Below, piece by piece: positions 11,655 to 22,298 of a stretch of DNA of 64,000 bases. The notes under the pieces are model-generated. The model was not told the DNA's origin, ran no database searches, and worked only from the letters and a program-made list of their open reading frames with translations. Origin of the DNA: Bacteroides caccae (GTDB lineage: Bacteria; Bacteroidota; Bacteroidia; Bacteroidales; Bacteroidaceae); NCBI RefSeq assembly GCF_002222615.2, contig NZ_CP022412.2, positions 1,736,001-1,800,000 of the forward strand. The letters run 5' to 3'. Position 1 is the first letter of the stretch. Every line of letters begins with the position of its first letter. Position numbers and translations under genes: made by a program.

Positions 11655-12866
11655 ATGAAAAGATTGTTTGTGAACTTTATGACGTGTGCCGCTATGGCAA
11701 CTGCACTTACGTTGGCTGCATGTAGCAGTGACAGTGACGGAGAAGGTAATGGAAACGGTAATGGTGGAAACGGAGAAGGCACAGGTAGCTCTATCGTAGT
11801 GGGCGACAACATCCTGTCCGGAACACTGACCGGCGAACAGACGCTGGAATCTAAAGAATATATCCTGAACGGAACGGTAATCGTAGCCGACGGTGGCCGC
11901 CTCAATATCCCTGCCGGAACAACGATTAAAGCTCGTGAAGGTTTCAGCAGCTATCTTTTGGTAGCACAGGGCGGTAAACTCTACGCTGATGGTACGGCAG
12001 ACAAGCCGGTCATCTTTACTGCCAACACCACTTCACCCGTTTCCGGCTACTGGGGTGGTATCATTATCAATGGTAAGGCTCCTATCTCCGGTCAGAACGC
12101 CGATAAGAGCGATACGGGCTTGACGGAAATCGACAACAGTTTTAAATATGGAGGCAATGTAGATGATGATAACTCCGGTTCATTGACTTACGTGCAGATC
12201 TGTTATGCCGGGGCCCGTTCCACTGCCGATATCGAACACAACGGTCTGACACTGAATGGTGTGGGTAGCGGTACAAAGATAGAAAACATCTATGTGCTCG
12301 AAAGTGCCGATGACGCAATCGAGTTCTTCGGCGGAACGGTGAACGTAACCAATCTTCTGGCTGTAAATCCGGATGATGATATGTTCGACTTCACACAAGG
12401 ATATAGCGGTACGCTGAAAAACTGCTATGGCGTATGGGAAAACGGTTATACCAGCACGGAAGCAGATCCGCGCGGCATTGAAGCGGACGGTAATCTCGAC
12501 GGCTTGTATCCTACCCATCTGCGCCAGTCTGATTTCCGCGTGGAAAACATGACGATTGTGAATAATGCAGCTGATAAGGCAGACAACGTAGACCGTATGC
12601 AGGATGTGATAAAGATTCGTCGCGGTGCGAAAGCTGCTATCGTCAACGCATTGGTAAAGGGTACGGGCGGTTCAATCGACCTGATTGATATGAGCGATAG
12701 CAAGGGTGCAGGTAATGCAGATTCCAGTGTCAGCATTACAAACTCACTGAACCTGACAGGAAAGAAACTGAACGGTACATTGAATACCTTTGCCGAACCG
12801 GCAGGCAACACAGGTACGGAGGCTTCTTTGTTTACTTGGACGGGATATAATTTCTCTTCACTCTGA
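11655..12866 (+). CDS. Exported lipoprotein with predicted parallel beta-helix, partner of the TonB receptor
   Basis: A 403-residue protein with a type II signal sequence (LTLAACSSDSDGE). An acidic stretch after the Cys and a Gly/Asn linker (GNGNGNGGNGEGTG) fit surface export signals of Bacteroidetes lipoproteins. The rest reads as short beta-strand repeats (LNGTVIVADGGRLNIPAG, LYADGTADKPVIFTA, GYWGGIIINGKAPI, LNGVGSGTKIENIYV) typical of right-handed beta-helix proteins. No catalytic motif is recognisable. It lies 94 bases after the receptor and probably belongs to its operon, which suggests a surface binding role for the same substrate. Family name not recognised with certainty. Confidence 0.78.
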   Translation: MKRLFVNFMTCAAMATALTLAACSSDSDGEGNGNGNGGNGEGTGSSIVVGDNILSGTLTGEQTLESKEYILNGTVIVADGGRLNIPAGTTIKAREGFSSYLLVAQGGKLYADGTADKPVIFTANTTSPVSGYWGGIIINGKAPISGQNADKSDTGLTEIDNSFKYGGNVDDDNSGSLTYVQICYAGARSTADIEHNGLTLNGVGSGTKIENIYVLESADDAIEFFGGTVNVTNLLAVNPDDDMFDFTQGYSGTLKNCYGVWENGYTSTEADPRGIEADGNLDGLYPTHLRQSDFRVENMTIVNNAADKADNVDRMQDVIKIRRGAKAAIVNALVKGTGGSIDLIDMSDSKGAGNADSSVSITNSLNLTGKKLNGTLNTFAEPAGNTGTEASLFTWTGYNFSSL

Positions 12867-12904
12867 TTCTTCAGAGTGTAGAGTTCTAATTCGAAAAAGA
12901 CAGG

Positions 12905-12934
12905 GGGGAGAGCTTGCATTGACAAGCTTTTCCC
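12905..12934 (+). terminator. Intrinsic terminator after the receptor/lipoprotein operon
   Basis: A stem of about 10-12 bp (12905-12916 with 12923-12934, including G-U pairs) around CATTGA, followed by a T-rich stretch. Confidence 0.6.
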
Positions 12935-13015
12935 TTTGTTTTGCTTCTCTTTGCCAATTCCTCTGTAATTAGCAATTATTTCGTATATTATATAATTGGT
13001 CTGTTTTTCTTTTTG

Positions 13016-13023
13016 TATATTTG
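13016..13023 (+). promoter_or_regulatory. -7 box for the PAS/GAF histidine kinase
   Basis: TATATTTG matches TAnnTTTG and lies 28 bases upstream of the kinase ATG at 13052. Confidence 0.55.
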
Positions 13024-13051
13024 TTCCTCATTATCTTATGATAAATAAAAT

Positions 13052-15844
13052 ATGCAAACAGACTACGAACGGTATATTAAAATGTCTTCTCTAGCCCAAA
13101 TTGGTTGGTGGGAAGCGGATTTTGCGGCAGGGCATTATTTGTGTTCGGATTTTCTATGCGACCTCCTCGGATTAGAGGGAGATACCATTTCTTTTCGGGA
13201 CTTCCAAGAATTGATACGTGAAGACTACCGTGAGCAAGTTATTCAAGAGTTCCGTGCAAACGCGAATATTCACCGGAACTTTTATGAACAAACCTTTCCC
13301 ATTTACTCCAAATATGGTGAAATCTGGTTGCATACCCGTTTGGCTCTTCGTGAGAAAGGTACGGGAATCAATGGCGGTGACAAATCTTTTGGAGTTATCC
13401 AACGCGTAGAAACTCCCAAAGAGTCGGATCAAAGAGATGCTCTGAGAAGAGTAAACAGCCTGCTCCGCCGTCAGAGTTTTATCTCCCAGTCTTTGCTTCG
13501 TTTCCTTCGCGATGAAGAAATAGAATCCTGTGTCACGGAGATATTGAATGATATTTTGAATCTCTATTACGGAGAAGGACGTGTTTATATCTTCGAATAT
13601 GACGAGAATCATACTCATCAGAGTTGTACATATGAAGTGGTTTCCGAAGGGGTGTCCTCGGGAAAAAACAGCCAGCAGTATCTGCCTATCGACCAAGCAA
13701 AATGGTGGACTAGGCAGATTCTCTCCGGTACGCCTATCTTGTTGGACTCGTTGAACCAGTTGCCCGAGGAGGCAGAAGAAGAATATCGTTTCCTTGATGC
13801 GCAGGGTATTTTGTCGATGATGGTGACTCCTTTAATGGCAAACGATCATATTTGGGGATATATGGGTATTGATTTAGTCAAGTCCTATCACGAATGGAGT
13901 AATGAAGATTATCAGTGGTTTTCTTCATTAGCCAATATCATTGGTCTCTGTATTGAACTGCGTAAAGCTAAAGATAAAGTAATCCGAGAACAGCTCTTTC
14001 TGAATAATCTGTTCCGTTTTATGCCAATGGGATATATACATTTATCGATCATTCGGGATGAACAGAATCGGCCTTGCGATTATAAGGTGACGGACGGCAA
14101 TGATCTGGTGGTGAAGTTTTTTGGTAATTTGATTGAAGAATATAAGGGTCGTCTGGCTTCGGAGATACATCCTGATTATCTGTCAAAACTTGATCTTCTA
14201 GTTGGAGTTATGCAGGATAATACCTATAAGGAAGGAAATGAATATTTCCCCAAGACAGGAGTTTATACCCATTGGATTGTCTATTCACCGGAGAAAGATG
14301 AAGTGGTGGCCCTGTTTCTTGACACTACCCAGGCAGTGAAAGCTAACCAGGCTATGGACCGCAGTGAAAAACTATTCCAGAATATATTTGCTAATATTCC
14401 GGCGGGAGTGGAAATATACGACAAGGACGGCTATCTGGTCGATATGAACAACATGAATTTGGAGATATTCGGAGTTGTGGATAAATCGGCAGTGATGGGG
14501 ATTAATTTTTTTGAGAATCCGAATGTACCCCAGCAAATACGTGACCGTGTACGAAATGAGGATTTGGTGGACTTTCGTCTCAACTATTCTTTTCAACGTG
14601 CCGAAGGTTATTATGAAACGAGTCGTTCGTCTATGATAGAGTTATATACGAAAGTTAGCAAACTATATGATAATGAAGGAAATTTCAACGGGTATATTTT
14701 GATTAATATCGATAATACCGAACGTATTGACGCAATGAACCGTATTCGCGACTTTGAGAATTTCTTCTTGATGATATCGGATTATGCTAAAGTAGGATAT
14801 GCAAAGTTGAATCTTATAACCCGGAAAGGATATGCCATAAAACAATGGTATAAGAATATGGGAGAGGAGGAAGATACTCCGTTGAACGAAGTTGTTGGTA
14901 TCTACCGCCACGTGCATCCGGACGACCGTCAGTATATTCTCGATTTCTATGAAGAAGTGAAGAAGGGCAACAGACGTCATTTTCAGAAAGAAATGCGTAT
15001 TCGTCGCGTGGGAACCACAGACCAGTGGAACTGGGTGCGTTCTAATATTATGGTGACTAATTACAGACCCGATGAGAATGAAATAGAAATTATAGGTATC
15101 AACTATGATATTACTGAACTGAAGGAAACGGAAGCGGAACTGATTCTGGCGCGTGACAAGGCTGAAATGGCCGACCGTCTGAAAAGTGCTTTCCTTGCCA
15201 ATATGAGCCATGAAATCCGTACTCCGCTGAATGCTATTATCGGCTTCTCGGATTTGTTGGTTGAGGCAGAAAATCTCGAGGAACGGAAGGAATATGTCAA
15301 GATTGTCCGTAACAATAATGAACTGCTGTTGCAACTGATCACGGATATACTTGATCTCTCGAAGATTGAGGCTGGAACATTTGAGTTCTCTTGTGGGGAT
15401 GTGGACGTGAATTTGCTATGTGAGGATATTGTTTGTTGTATGCAGATGAAAGTGCATGAGGAGGTAGAACTGCTGTTTGATTCGCATCTTCCGCAATGCC
15501 ATATTATCAGCGACCGCAACCGTCTGCATCAGGTGATCTTAAATTTTGTGAACAATGCAATTAAGTTTACTTCACAGGGAAGCATCCGTGTGGGTTATCA
15601 GGTAAAAGGTGAAGAATTGGAAGTCTATGTACAGGATACAGGAGTGGGAATTGATGAAGAACAGCAGTTGCATATCTTTGAACGTTTCGTCAAGCTCAAC
15701 TCTTTTGTGCCTGGCACGGGATTGGGACTTTCTATCTGCCAAAGTATCATAGAACAGCTTGGCGGGCGGATAGGCGTTGATTCCGAACTGGGCAAAGGCT
15801 CACGGTTCTGGTTCAGACTGCCGGGGGTGATTGTGGCGGAATGA
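13052..15844 (+). CDS. Soluble multi-PAS/GAF sensor histidine kinase
   Basis: A 930-residue protein with no signal peptide or membrane segment. The order is: a PAS domain (about 10-115), a GAF-type domain (about 140-310), two or three further PAS-like domains (about 320-430, 440-560, 570-690), HisKA and HATPase_c. The H-box is [19 protein letters not shown] with phospho-acceptor His720. The N-box is [10 protein letters not shown], and the G boxes are DTGVGI and [12 protein letters not shown]. No receiver or output domain is fused and no response regulator gene is adjacent, so its partner is elsewhere. It probably senses a cytoplasmic signal. It has its own -7 box and terminator and so is monocistronic. 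Confidence 0.88.
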   Translation: MQTDYERYIKMSSLAQIGWWEADFAAGHYLCSDFLCDLLGLEGDTISFRDFQELIREDYREQVIQEFRANANIHRNFYEQTFPIYSKYGEIWLHTRLALREKGTGINGGDKSFGVIQRVETPKESDQRDALRRVNSLLRRQSFISQSLLRFLRDEEIESCVTEILNDILNLYYGEGRVYIFEYDENHTHQSCTYEVVSEGVSSGKNSQQYLPIDQAKWWTRQILSGTPILLDSLNQLPEEAEEEYRFLDAQGILSMMVTPLMANDHIWGYMGIDLVKSYHEWSNEDYQWFSSLANIIGLCIELRKAKDKVIREQLFLNNLFRFMPMGYIHLSIIRDEQNRPCDYKVTDGNDLVVKFFGNLIEEYKGRLASEIHPDYLSKLDLLVGVMQDNTYKEGNEYFPKTGVYTHWIVYSPEKDEVVALFLDTTQAVKANQAMDRSEKLFQNIFANIPAGVEIYDKDGYLVDMNNMNLEIFGVVDKSAVMGINFFENPNVPQQIRDRVRNEDLVDFRLNYSFQRAEGYYETSRSSMIELYTKVSKLYDNEGNFNGYILINIDNTERIDAMNRIRDFENFFLMISDYAKVGYAKLNLITRKGYAIKQWYKNMGEEEDTPLNEVVGIYRHVHPDDRQYILDFYEEVKKGNRRHFQKEMRIRRVGTTDQWNWVRSNIMVTNYRPDENEIEIIGINYDITELKETEAELILARDKAEMADRLKSAFLANMSHEIRTPLNAIIGFSDLLVEAENLEERKEYVKIVRNNNELLLQLITDILDLSKIEAGTFEFSCGDVDVNLLCEDIVCCMQMKVHEEVELLFDSHLPQCHIISDRNRLHQVILNFVNNAIKFTSQGSIRVGYQVKGEELEVYVQDTGVGIDEEQQLHIFERFVKLNSFVPGTGLGLSICQSIIEQLGGRIGVDSELGKGSRFWFRLPGVIVAE

Positions 15845-15865
15845 GTGTACACCCTCTAATAATTT

Positions 15866-15915
15866 TTATCCCCGTCTCTATTGTCACAATAAATGCAGAC
15901 TGGAGACGGGGATAA
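15866..15915 (+). terminator. Intrinsic terminator after the histidine kinase gene
   Basis: A perfect 13-bp stem (15866-15878 with 15903-15915, core CCCCGTCTC) with a 24-base loop, followed by CTTTTTTCTTTT. It lies between the convergent kinase and nuoN genes. Confidence 0.75.
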
Positions 15916-15930
15916 CTTTTTTCTTTTCAA

Positions 15931-17370
15931 TTATATTCCGAACGAGAATTTATCAATAGACTGATATACGATGCTTGCTATACCCAGTCCGATAATACCC
16001 AACGTACAAAGCGCCAGTCCCCATTTGGTACAACGGTCGCTGCGGAAAGTAGGAATCGGATTATCGGAAGGAGTGATATACATTGCTTTCACAATCAGCA
16101 GGTAGTAATACAGTGAGATAACTGTATTCACCAGTGCAATGAATACCAGCAAGTGGAAACCTGCATCGAAGGCAGCCATGAAGATAAAGAACTTCGAGAA
16201 GAATCCGGCAAATGGCGGGATACCTGCCAATGAGAACAAGGACAGGGTCATTAGGAGCGCTATCTTCGGATTCGTCTTATAAAGTCCTGCGTAATCTTCG
16301 AGTGTAAACTTCTGGCTGCGCAGTGCTACGATAGTAATAACGGCAAATACACCAAGGTTGGCTACTGCATATACCAGTACGTAATATACCAATGCTGTCA
16401 TTCCCTGTGCTGTGCCTCCGATGACGCCCAACATGATATATCCGGCTTGTGAGATACTGGAGAATGCCATGAGGCGTTTCAGATTCTGCTGGCGGATAGC
16501 GAATATGTTGGCAATCGTGATAGAAGCGATAGTTACCCAATAAAGTACCTCCTGCCAATCATCGATCATCGGGGCGAATACTTTAATCAGGATAGCCAAT
16601 AACACGAATGCTGCCGAGCCTTTTGAAATAACACTCAGATAAGCTGTAACCGTGCTTGGAGCGCCTTCGTAAACGTCTGCTGTCCAGAGGTGGAACGGAA
16701 CGAGGGACAGTTTGAACGCCATACCCGTAAAGAAGAATACGAATGCCATGATTTGCAGGGGATTTCCGTCGATGTGTGCGGGAAGATCATCGAAGTACAA
16801 TGTTCCGGCAGAACCGTAAATCATTGACAGGCCGAACAACAGCAACGCACTGGAGAAAAGTGCCGTAAGGATATACTTGGCACCGGCTTCGGAAGAATTG
16901 TGGCGGTATTTGTCGAAAGCAATCAGGGCAGCCATAGGAATAGAAGCTGTTTCCAGTCCGATAAAGAACATCAGGAAATGTCCGGCGGAAATCATGAGAT
17001 ACATACCAAACAAGGTGGAGAGTGTCAATACATAGAATTCTCCTTGTTTAAAGGCGGTGTCTTCACGTTTCATCCATTCGTGTGCCATCAGAAAGACAAT
17101 CAACGTACCTATATTCAGGATTGACTTGACAACCGTATGCATGGGGACATAGTGATACATACCACCGAATACGTCGGCGGCAGTTCCCGGAATCAGGTTG
17201 ATAGCTGTATGGACCGCCAACAGAATGACAGGTAGCATTGTGTTCAGTCGTGCTTTCCCATCATTTTTGTGTGCGTCCGGGCTCATGAAGAGGTCGGCCA
17301 AAAACAGTAGTAGCAGGACAACTACGAGCGACAGCTCTTCTCGCATATGTAGAAATTGTGAATAATCCAT
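15931..17370 (-). CDS. nuoN: NADH-quinone oxidoreductase (complex I) subunit N
   Basis: A 479-residue membrane protein of the antiporter-like complex I subunit family, with about 13-14 membrane segments. The conserved proton-channel region [20 protein letters not shown] is present, together with [15 protein letters not shown]. It is one of three Mrp-type proton-pumping subunits in the membrane arm. It is the last gene of the nuo operon, 43 bases after nuoM. Confidence 0.95.
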   Translation of the reverse strand: MDYSQFLHMREELSLVVVLLLLFLADLFMSPDAHKNDGKARLNTMLPVILLAVHTAINLIPGTAADVFGGMYHYVPMHTVVKSILNIGTLIVFLMAHEWMKREDTAFKQGEFYVLTLSTLFGMYLMISAGHFLMFFIGLETASIPMAALIAFDKYRHNSSEAGAKYILTALFSSALLLFGLSMIYGSAGTLYFDDLPAHIDGNPLQIMAFVFFFTGMAFKLSLVPFHLWTADVYEGAPSTVTAYLSVISKGSAAFVLLAILIKVFAPMIDDWQEVLYWVTIASITIANIFAIRQQNLKRLMAFSSISQAGYIMLGVIGGTAQGMTALVYYVLVYAVANLGVFAVITIVALRSQKFTLEDYAGLYKTNPKIALLMTLSLFSLAGIPPFAGFFSKFFIFMAAFDAGFHLLVFIALVNTVISLYYYLLIVKAMYITPSDNPIPTFRSDRCTKWGLALCTLGIIGLGIASIVYQSIDKFSFGI

Positions 17371-17413
17371 ATTGTTAATTACAAATTACTAGTTATTAAT
17401 TACAGATTCCGGC

Positions 17414-18898
17414 TTATGGGATTAGTTGTGAGACAACCGGCAATACACTTTCACCAATCATGTGGCTTATCCAGAAAGGAGCCATACCCAATCCCGCTAC
17501 ACAGGCGATGAGGCAGATAACGGCTACACGCTCGTCCCACGTCGCATCAGTCAGTGTGAGGTGATGTTTGTTGGTACAGGTACCGTATAGAATCTTACCT
17601 ACCAGACGCAGGATATAGACTGCTGTAATCACAATCGAGGAGCAGGCAATGATAGTCAATGTACGGTGGAATACATCGTTGTTCTGGAATGAACCGACGA
17701 AGATTGTCATTTCGGCAATGAAACCACTCAAGCCCGGCAGACCGAGATTGGCAAGACCGGCAATCACATAACATACGCTCAGGAACGGCATAATCTTCAT
17801 CAAACCGGCAAGCTCGCGAACGTCACGTGTGTGTGTACGTCCGTAAATCATACCGATAAGGGCGAAGAACAAGGCTGTCATTAATCCGTGGGAAAGCATC
17901 TGGAGGATAGCTCCCGTTGCGGCTGTCTGATTCAGCATCAGGATAGCAAAGAGAACCAATCCGCAGTGGGATACGGAAGAATAGGCGTTGATGTATTTCA
18001 AATCCGTTTGTACGCAAGCGGAGAATGCTCCGTAAACAACAGAGATACCGGTTAATATCAGGAATATCCATGAAAGTTCGTTGGCTGCCTCCGGCATGAG
18101 GTACATGGCGATACGGAAACATCCGTAACCCCCGAGTTTCATCAATACACCGGCATGGAGCATGGATACCGCCGTCGGCGCGGAAGCGTGACCGTCCGGA
18201 CTCCATGTGTGGAACGGGAAAAGGGCACCCAGTACACCAAAACCGAGGAATGTCAGTGGGAACCAGATGCATTGCTGTGCGAAAGGTATATTATGTAACT
18301 GTGCGATTTCGAGAAGGTTCATCGTCGTTGCTCCCGAGCCGAAATAGATTCCGAGAATACCGATCAGCAGGAAGGCGGAACCACCCATGAGCATGAGTGT
18401 CAGTTTCATGGCTGCGTATTCTTTGCGTCCCGAACCCCATACACCAATCAGCAAGTACATCGGAATCAGTGCGATTTCGTAGAACATGAACATGGTGAAC
18501 AAGTCGATGGATATAAAGAATCCGAACACTCCCATAGAGAGCAGGGTGAACCAAAGGAAATATTCTTTGGTTAAAGGTTGCAGACGCCATGAGGCGAATG
18601 TCCCGGTGAATACGATAATAGCAGACAGTAACAGCATGGCTACTGAGATCCCATCGACACCTACCGAGTAGGAGATGTGAAGCGGAGCATACCATAGGGT
18701 ATCTGCGCGAAATAACATTTCTGCCGTGTTGCCGGCACTACGTTCTCCCAAGTACATAAAGGTCAGTACGACGGAGGCAATCAAAAGTGCAGATGCGCCG
18801 GTAACCATAACCCCTCGGATGGCTTTGATTCCTTGGGCTGCCCAAAGACCGGCCAGCATTAGTAAGGGGATGAGTACGAATATTGATAAGAAATTCAT
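17414..18898 (-). CDS. nuoM: NADH-quinone oxidoreductase subunit M
   Basis: A 494-residue polytopic protein (about 14 membrane segments) of the antiporter-like family. It carries FGVLGALFPFHTWSPDGHASAPTAV split across the helix 7/8 channel region, the conserved Glu of MFYEIALIPMYLLIG, and AYSSVSHCGLV. The length matches NuoM. It starts 13 bases after nuoL. Confidence 0.95.
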   Translation of the reverse strand: MNFLSIFVLIPLLMLAGLWAAQGIKAIRGVMVTGASALLIASVVLTFMYLGERSAGNTAEMLFRADTLWYAPLHISYSVGVDGISVAMLLLSAIIVFTGTFASWRLQPLTKEYFLWFTLLSMGVFGFFISIDLFTMFMFYEIALIPMYLLIGVWGSGRKEYAAMKLTLMLMGGSAFLLIGILGIYFGSGATTMNLLEIAQLHNIPFAQQCIWFPLTFLGFGVLGALFPFHTWSPDGHASAPTAVSMLHAGVLMKLGGYGCFRIAMYLMPEAANELSWIFLILTGISVVYGAFSACVQTDLKYINAYSSVSHCGLVLFAILMLNQTAATGAILQMLSHGLMTALFFALIGMIYGRTHTRDVRELAGLMKIMPFLSVCYVIAGLANLGLPGLSGFIAEMTIFVGSFQNNDVFHRTLTIIACSSIVITAVYILRLVGKILYGTCTNKHHLTLTDATWDERVAVICLIACVAGLGMAPFWISHMIGESVLPVVSQLIP

Positions 18899-18911
18899 AT
18901 CGTTCTGTGCT

Positions 18912-20828
18912 TTATAAGATTAATAGTAGGATAAGTGCCAGTGCACCACAAAGGAACACATACGCATATTGCTGTACCTGACCGCTCTGCAAACCACGAA
19001 TTTCGTCACTAGTGGTATTGGTAGCCCATGCCAGGAAGTTAAAGAATCCGTCCACTACATGACGGTCCCACCATGCAATAGGAGTAGAGATGCAACGGAA
19101 GATAATCTTATGTGTAATGAACTGGTATATATCATCAATATAGAAACGATTGTAGGCAGCTTTGTGCAGACCTTTGAACTGTTTTGCCAGAGAATCGGCA
19201 ACAGGCTGTTTGGCATTCTTATACATCCATGTAGCGATTGCAATAGAAATGATAGCAATAACGACACTTGTGATAGCTACCGACGGATCGAGATGAATAG
19301 AATAGGATTCTCCATTTGAACTGATGAAATGTCCGAAAGGAATAAATCCGGCTCCACAAGTTACCGCAGCCAGGAACATCAGAGGGAATGTCATAGCTAA
19401 CGGACTTTCATGCGGGTGGCAAGGTGCCGCTTCCAAATTCTTATCCGAATGGGAACTTGCCCGGGATGGTTCGCTCCCCCAGAAGATACCATAGTAGAGA
19501 CGGAACATATAGAAAGCAGTCATTGCAGCAATTACTGTCATCACCCAACCCATAACAGAACTGTATTGGAAGCAAGCGGCCAAAATCTCATCTTTTGAGA
19601 AGAAACCGGAGAACGGGGGAATACCTGCAATGGCAAGACAAGCAATCAGGAATGTCCAGTGTGTGATAGGCATATATTTACGTAATCCTCCCATTGCCGA
19701 CATTTCGTTGGAGTGTACCGCATGGATAATGCTACCTGCACCGAGGAATAACAACGCTTTAAACATAGCGTGTGTGAAAAGGTGGAACATGGATGCCATG
19801 TATCCCAATCCGCCTTCGTGCGGGTTCATGGAAGTACAAACCCCCAAAGCTACCATCATAAAACCAATCTGCGAGATAGTAGAGAAAGCGAGCACACGTT
19901 TGATATCCGATTGTACACAAGCTACGCTTGCTGCATAGAAAGCAGTAAATGCACCAACCCAGGCTACCATATGCAAGGTATCCGGTGCGTAAGCAATGAA
20001 AAGCGGGAACATACGGGCTACCAGATAAACACCGGCAACCACCATTGTAGCCGCATGAATCAAAGCGCTGACAGGAGTCGGACCTTCCATTGCATCCGGC
20101 AACCAGATATGTAATGGGAACATTGCACTCTTGCCGGCACCACCCACAAACATCAGTCCGAGAGCTAACGGAAGCATAGAAGCACCACCGCTAATCAATG
20201 ATACCGTATCCGGAGTGAAACCGAACGTCCCGCCATAATATCCGTAAATCAGGATACCGATCAGGAAACCTAAGTCAGCAAAACGAGTGACAATAAATGC
20301 TTTTTTGGAAGCAGAGATTGCAGCCGGTTTGGTGTAGTAGAATCCGATTAATAAGTATGAACTTACACCTACCAGCTCCCAAAAGAGATACATCTGGAAG
20401 ATATTTGTTGCAACGACCAATCCCAGCATTGACATTGTAAACAGGGACAGGAAAGCGTAATAACGTTGGAAACCGACTTCGCCTTTCATGTAACCGAAGG
20501 AGTAGATATGTACCATTAGTGATACGGTAGATATGACAATCAACATCATTACGGATATGGGATCGAGTAGGATACCCAGGTCGAAGTGTAAAGTTTCTGT
20601 AAAAGGAAGCCACGTGAAGTTGTAAGGTATCAGTGTGGCAAAAGTTCCGTCTTCCAGTCGCGGAGCGGAGAAATATTGGAAAGCCGTAACGTATGATAGC
20701 ACTGCTACTGCTCCCAGTACCAGCGTACCGATTGTACCCGCTGTCCGATGAGACATCCATTTACCTCCGATTCCCAATAGGAGAAAGGAGAGGAAAGGAA
20801 GAAGGAGTATTAGAATTGTTAGTTCCAT
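18912..20828 (-). CDS. nuoL: NADH-quinone oxidoreductase subunit L
   Basis: A 638-residue membrane protein. Motifs are FWELVGVSSYLLIGFYY, FPLHIWLPDAMEGPTPVSAL and AFSTISQIGFMMVALG. A C-terminal extension after about residue 500 fits the long lateral helix plus final anchor (IDDIYQFITHKIIF...). It is the distal proton-pumping subunit. It is separated from nuoK by 103 bases, the largest gap in the operon, which contains a short GTGGCA/TGCCAC hairpin near the nuoK end but no clear promoter. Confidence 0.95.
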   Translation of the reverse strand: MELTILILLLPFLSFLLLGIGGKWMSHRTAGTIGTLVLGAVAVLSYVTAFQYFSAPRLEDGTFATLIPYNFTWLPFTETLHFDLGILLDPISVMMLIVISTVSLMVHIYSFGYMKGEVGFQRYYAFLSLFTMSMLGLVVATNIFQMYLFWELVGVSSYLLIGFYYTKPAAISASKKAFIVTRFADLGFLIGILIYGYYGGTFGFTPDTVSLISGGASMLPLALGLMFVGGAGKSAMFPLHIWLPDAMEGPTPVSALIHAATMVVAGVYLVARMFPLFIAYAPDTLHMVAWVGAFTAFYAASVACVQSDIKRVLAFSTISQIGFMMVALGVCTSMNPHEGGLGYMASMFHLFTHAMFKALLFLGAGSIIHAVHSNEMSAMGGLRKYMPITHWTFLIACLAIAGIPPFSGFFSKDEILAACFQYSSVMGWVMTVIAAMTAFYMFRLYYGIFWGSEPSRASSHSDKNLEAAPCHPHESPLAMTFPLMFLAAVTCGAGFIPFGHFISSNGESYSIHLDPSVAITSVVIAIISIAIATWMYKNAKQPVADSLAKQFKGLHKAAYNRFYIDDIYQFITHKIIFRCISTPIAWWDRHVVDGFFNFLAWATNTTSDEIRGLQSGQVQQYAYVFLCGALALILLLIL

Positions 20829-20931
20829 ACAGTTTTATTTAATTACTTGTTTTATTGTTACTTATACTATAATATCTTGCGGAATCATCCGAATGGAAAC
20901 CGGGAAGTGGCATCTTGCCACCGCCTTGGTA

Positions 20932-21240
20932 CTACCATTTTAGTTCGTCAAGGTTGCGGACTTGGATACTTCGGATGTTACGGTAGATGTTTATCATAAT
21001 GGCTATTGCTATTGCGGTTTCAGCAGCCGAAATGGCGATAGAGAATAGTGCAAAGAAATAGCCTTCCATTCCTCCCGGAAAGAGAAAACGGTTGAACACG
21101 GCGAAGTTGATGTCCGTGGCGTTCAGCATTAGCTCCACAGAAATCAGGATAGCCAGTGTATTCCGGCGGGTAAAGAATCCATAGATTCCTGCAAACATCA
21201 TGATAGTAGAAACTACCAGATAATATTCCATGTGTATCAT
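20932..21240 (-). CDS. nuoK: NADH-quinone oxidoreductase subunit K
   Basis: 102 residues with three membrane segments. It has the conserved membrane Glu of ISVELMLNATDINF and the segment ALFSIAISAAETAIAIAIMINIYR. Two in-frame ATGs are possible, at 21240 and 21231; MEYYLV from the second resembles other NuoK starts, so the protein may be three residues shorter. It is a membrane-arm subunit in the E-channel region. Confidence 0.94.
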   Translation of the reverse strand: MIHMEYYLVVSTIMMFAGIYGFFTRRNTLAILISVELMLNATDINFAVFNRFLFPGGMEGYFFALFSIAISAAETAIAIAIMINIYRNIRSIQVRNLDELKW

Positions 21241-21282
21241 AATGGTATACTTTTAATTTCTAATCTTTAATTTTAATTCTCC

Positions 21283-21795
21283 TTATCTCTTACGTGCAAT
21301 CATAATACCACCGATAATACATGCCAGTAACAAGATACTGACTGCTTCGAAAGGCAATATATAACCGTATTTGTCGCTACTTAGCAGGGCATGACCGATA
21401 GAGTGGATGTTTATCTCCTGTGGAGCCAGATTGTTGGTTTGCAGGAAGTTATGCTTTAGCGTGATAAACAGGATAATTGCTGCGCCGGCAACCATTGTAA
21501 AGAGTCCCGCGAAGAACCTGCTTCGTTTCAGTTTCTCTGCGCGGTCACCCTCTCCACTGGTCAGCAGAATGGAGAATACATAAAGAACGACAATACCACC
21601 GGCATAAACCATAATTTGGACAGAACCCAAGAAAGTGTAACCCAGCAGGAAATAAATGCCGGCCGTACCGAAAAGCACGAACAACAGATAAGTAGCTGAG
21701 CGGACGATACGTTGGGTGGTCACCGTCATAATGGACATAGCAATAATAAATGCTGCCAAAAAGTAGAATACTACTGTTTCAAGTGTTGATCCCAT
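21283..21795 (-). CDS. nuoJ: NADH-quinone oxidoreductase subunit J
   Basis: 170 residues with five predicted membrane segments. It contains the conserved region GYTFLGSVQIMVYAGGIVVLYVFSILLTS of NuoJ, including the Tyr and Gly residues around the distorted helix. It starts 3 bases after nuoI ends, indicating tight translational coupling. Confidence 0.94.
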   Translation of the reverse strand: MGSTLETVVFYFLAAFIIAMSIMTVTTQRIVRSATYLLFVLFGTAGIYFLLGYTFLGSVQIMVYAGGIVVLYVFSILLTSGEGDRAEKLKRSRFFAGLFTMVAGAAIILFITLKHNFLQTNNLAPQEINIHSIGHALLSSDKYGYILPFEAVSILLLACIIGGIMIARKR

Positions 21796-21798
21796 ATC

Positions 21799-22287
21799 TT
21801 AAACTTCTTTTTTCTTTTCTATTACTTTACTACCGTCGTGATTCAACTTCAATACAAGCTTCGTCCTGTCGAATACCGCATGTTCGAAGTTCTGGTCGAA
21901 CGTGATAGCATCGTGCGGACAAGCATTGACACAAAGTTGACAGAACATACAAGCACCCAGGTCATATTCATATCTTGCCAGGATTTTCTTCTTCTTGCCG
22001 TCCTCTGTCTCGATGGTTTCGCTGATAACCTTGATGGTGTCATTCGGACAGGCCATTTGACACAAACCGCAGGCTACACAGCGATGTTCGTTATTCTCAT
22101 TATGGGGCATGTTCAGTGTGCCGCGGAACCGGTCGAACATTTTCAGCTCTTTCCGGTTTTCGGGATATTGCTCGGTTACTTTCTTACGAAAATACACCTT
22201 GATACTGGTCTTCATACCCGTTGCCAGTGTACTGATGCCGTGCACCAGACCACCTAAGTACGTATATTTTTTATCTTTATATTCCAT
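21799..22287 (-). CDS. nuoI: NADH-quinone oxidoreductase subunit I, 2x[4Fe-4S] ferredoxin type
   Basis: 162 residues. Two complete cluster motifs are seen: CVACGLCQMACP (Cys70, 73, 76, 80) and CMFCQLCVNACP (Cys113, 116, 119, 123). These bind clusters N6a and N6b, which pass electrons to NuoB. Because nuoEFG are absent from the operon, this subunit is a likely entry site for electrons from a soluble carrier such as ferredoxin; that is inference from other 11-subunit complexes. Confidence 0.96.
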   Translation of the reverse strand: MEYKDKKYTYLGGLVHGISTLATGMKTSIKVYFRKKVTEQYPENRKELKMFDRFRGTLNMPHNENNEHRCVACGLCQMACPNDTIKVISETIETEDGKKKKILARYEYDLGACMFCQLCVNACPHDAITFDQNFEHAVFDRTKLVLKLNHDGSKVIEKKKEV

Positions 22288-22298
22288 AATCTAATCTG

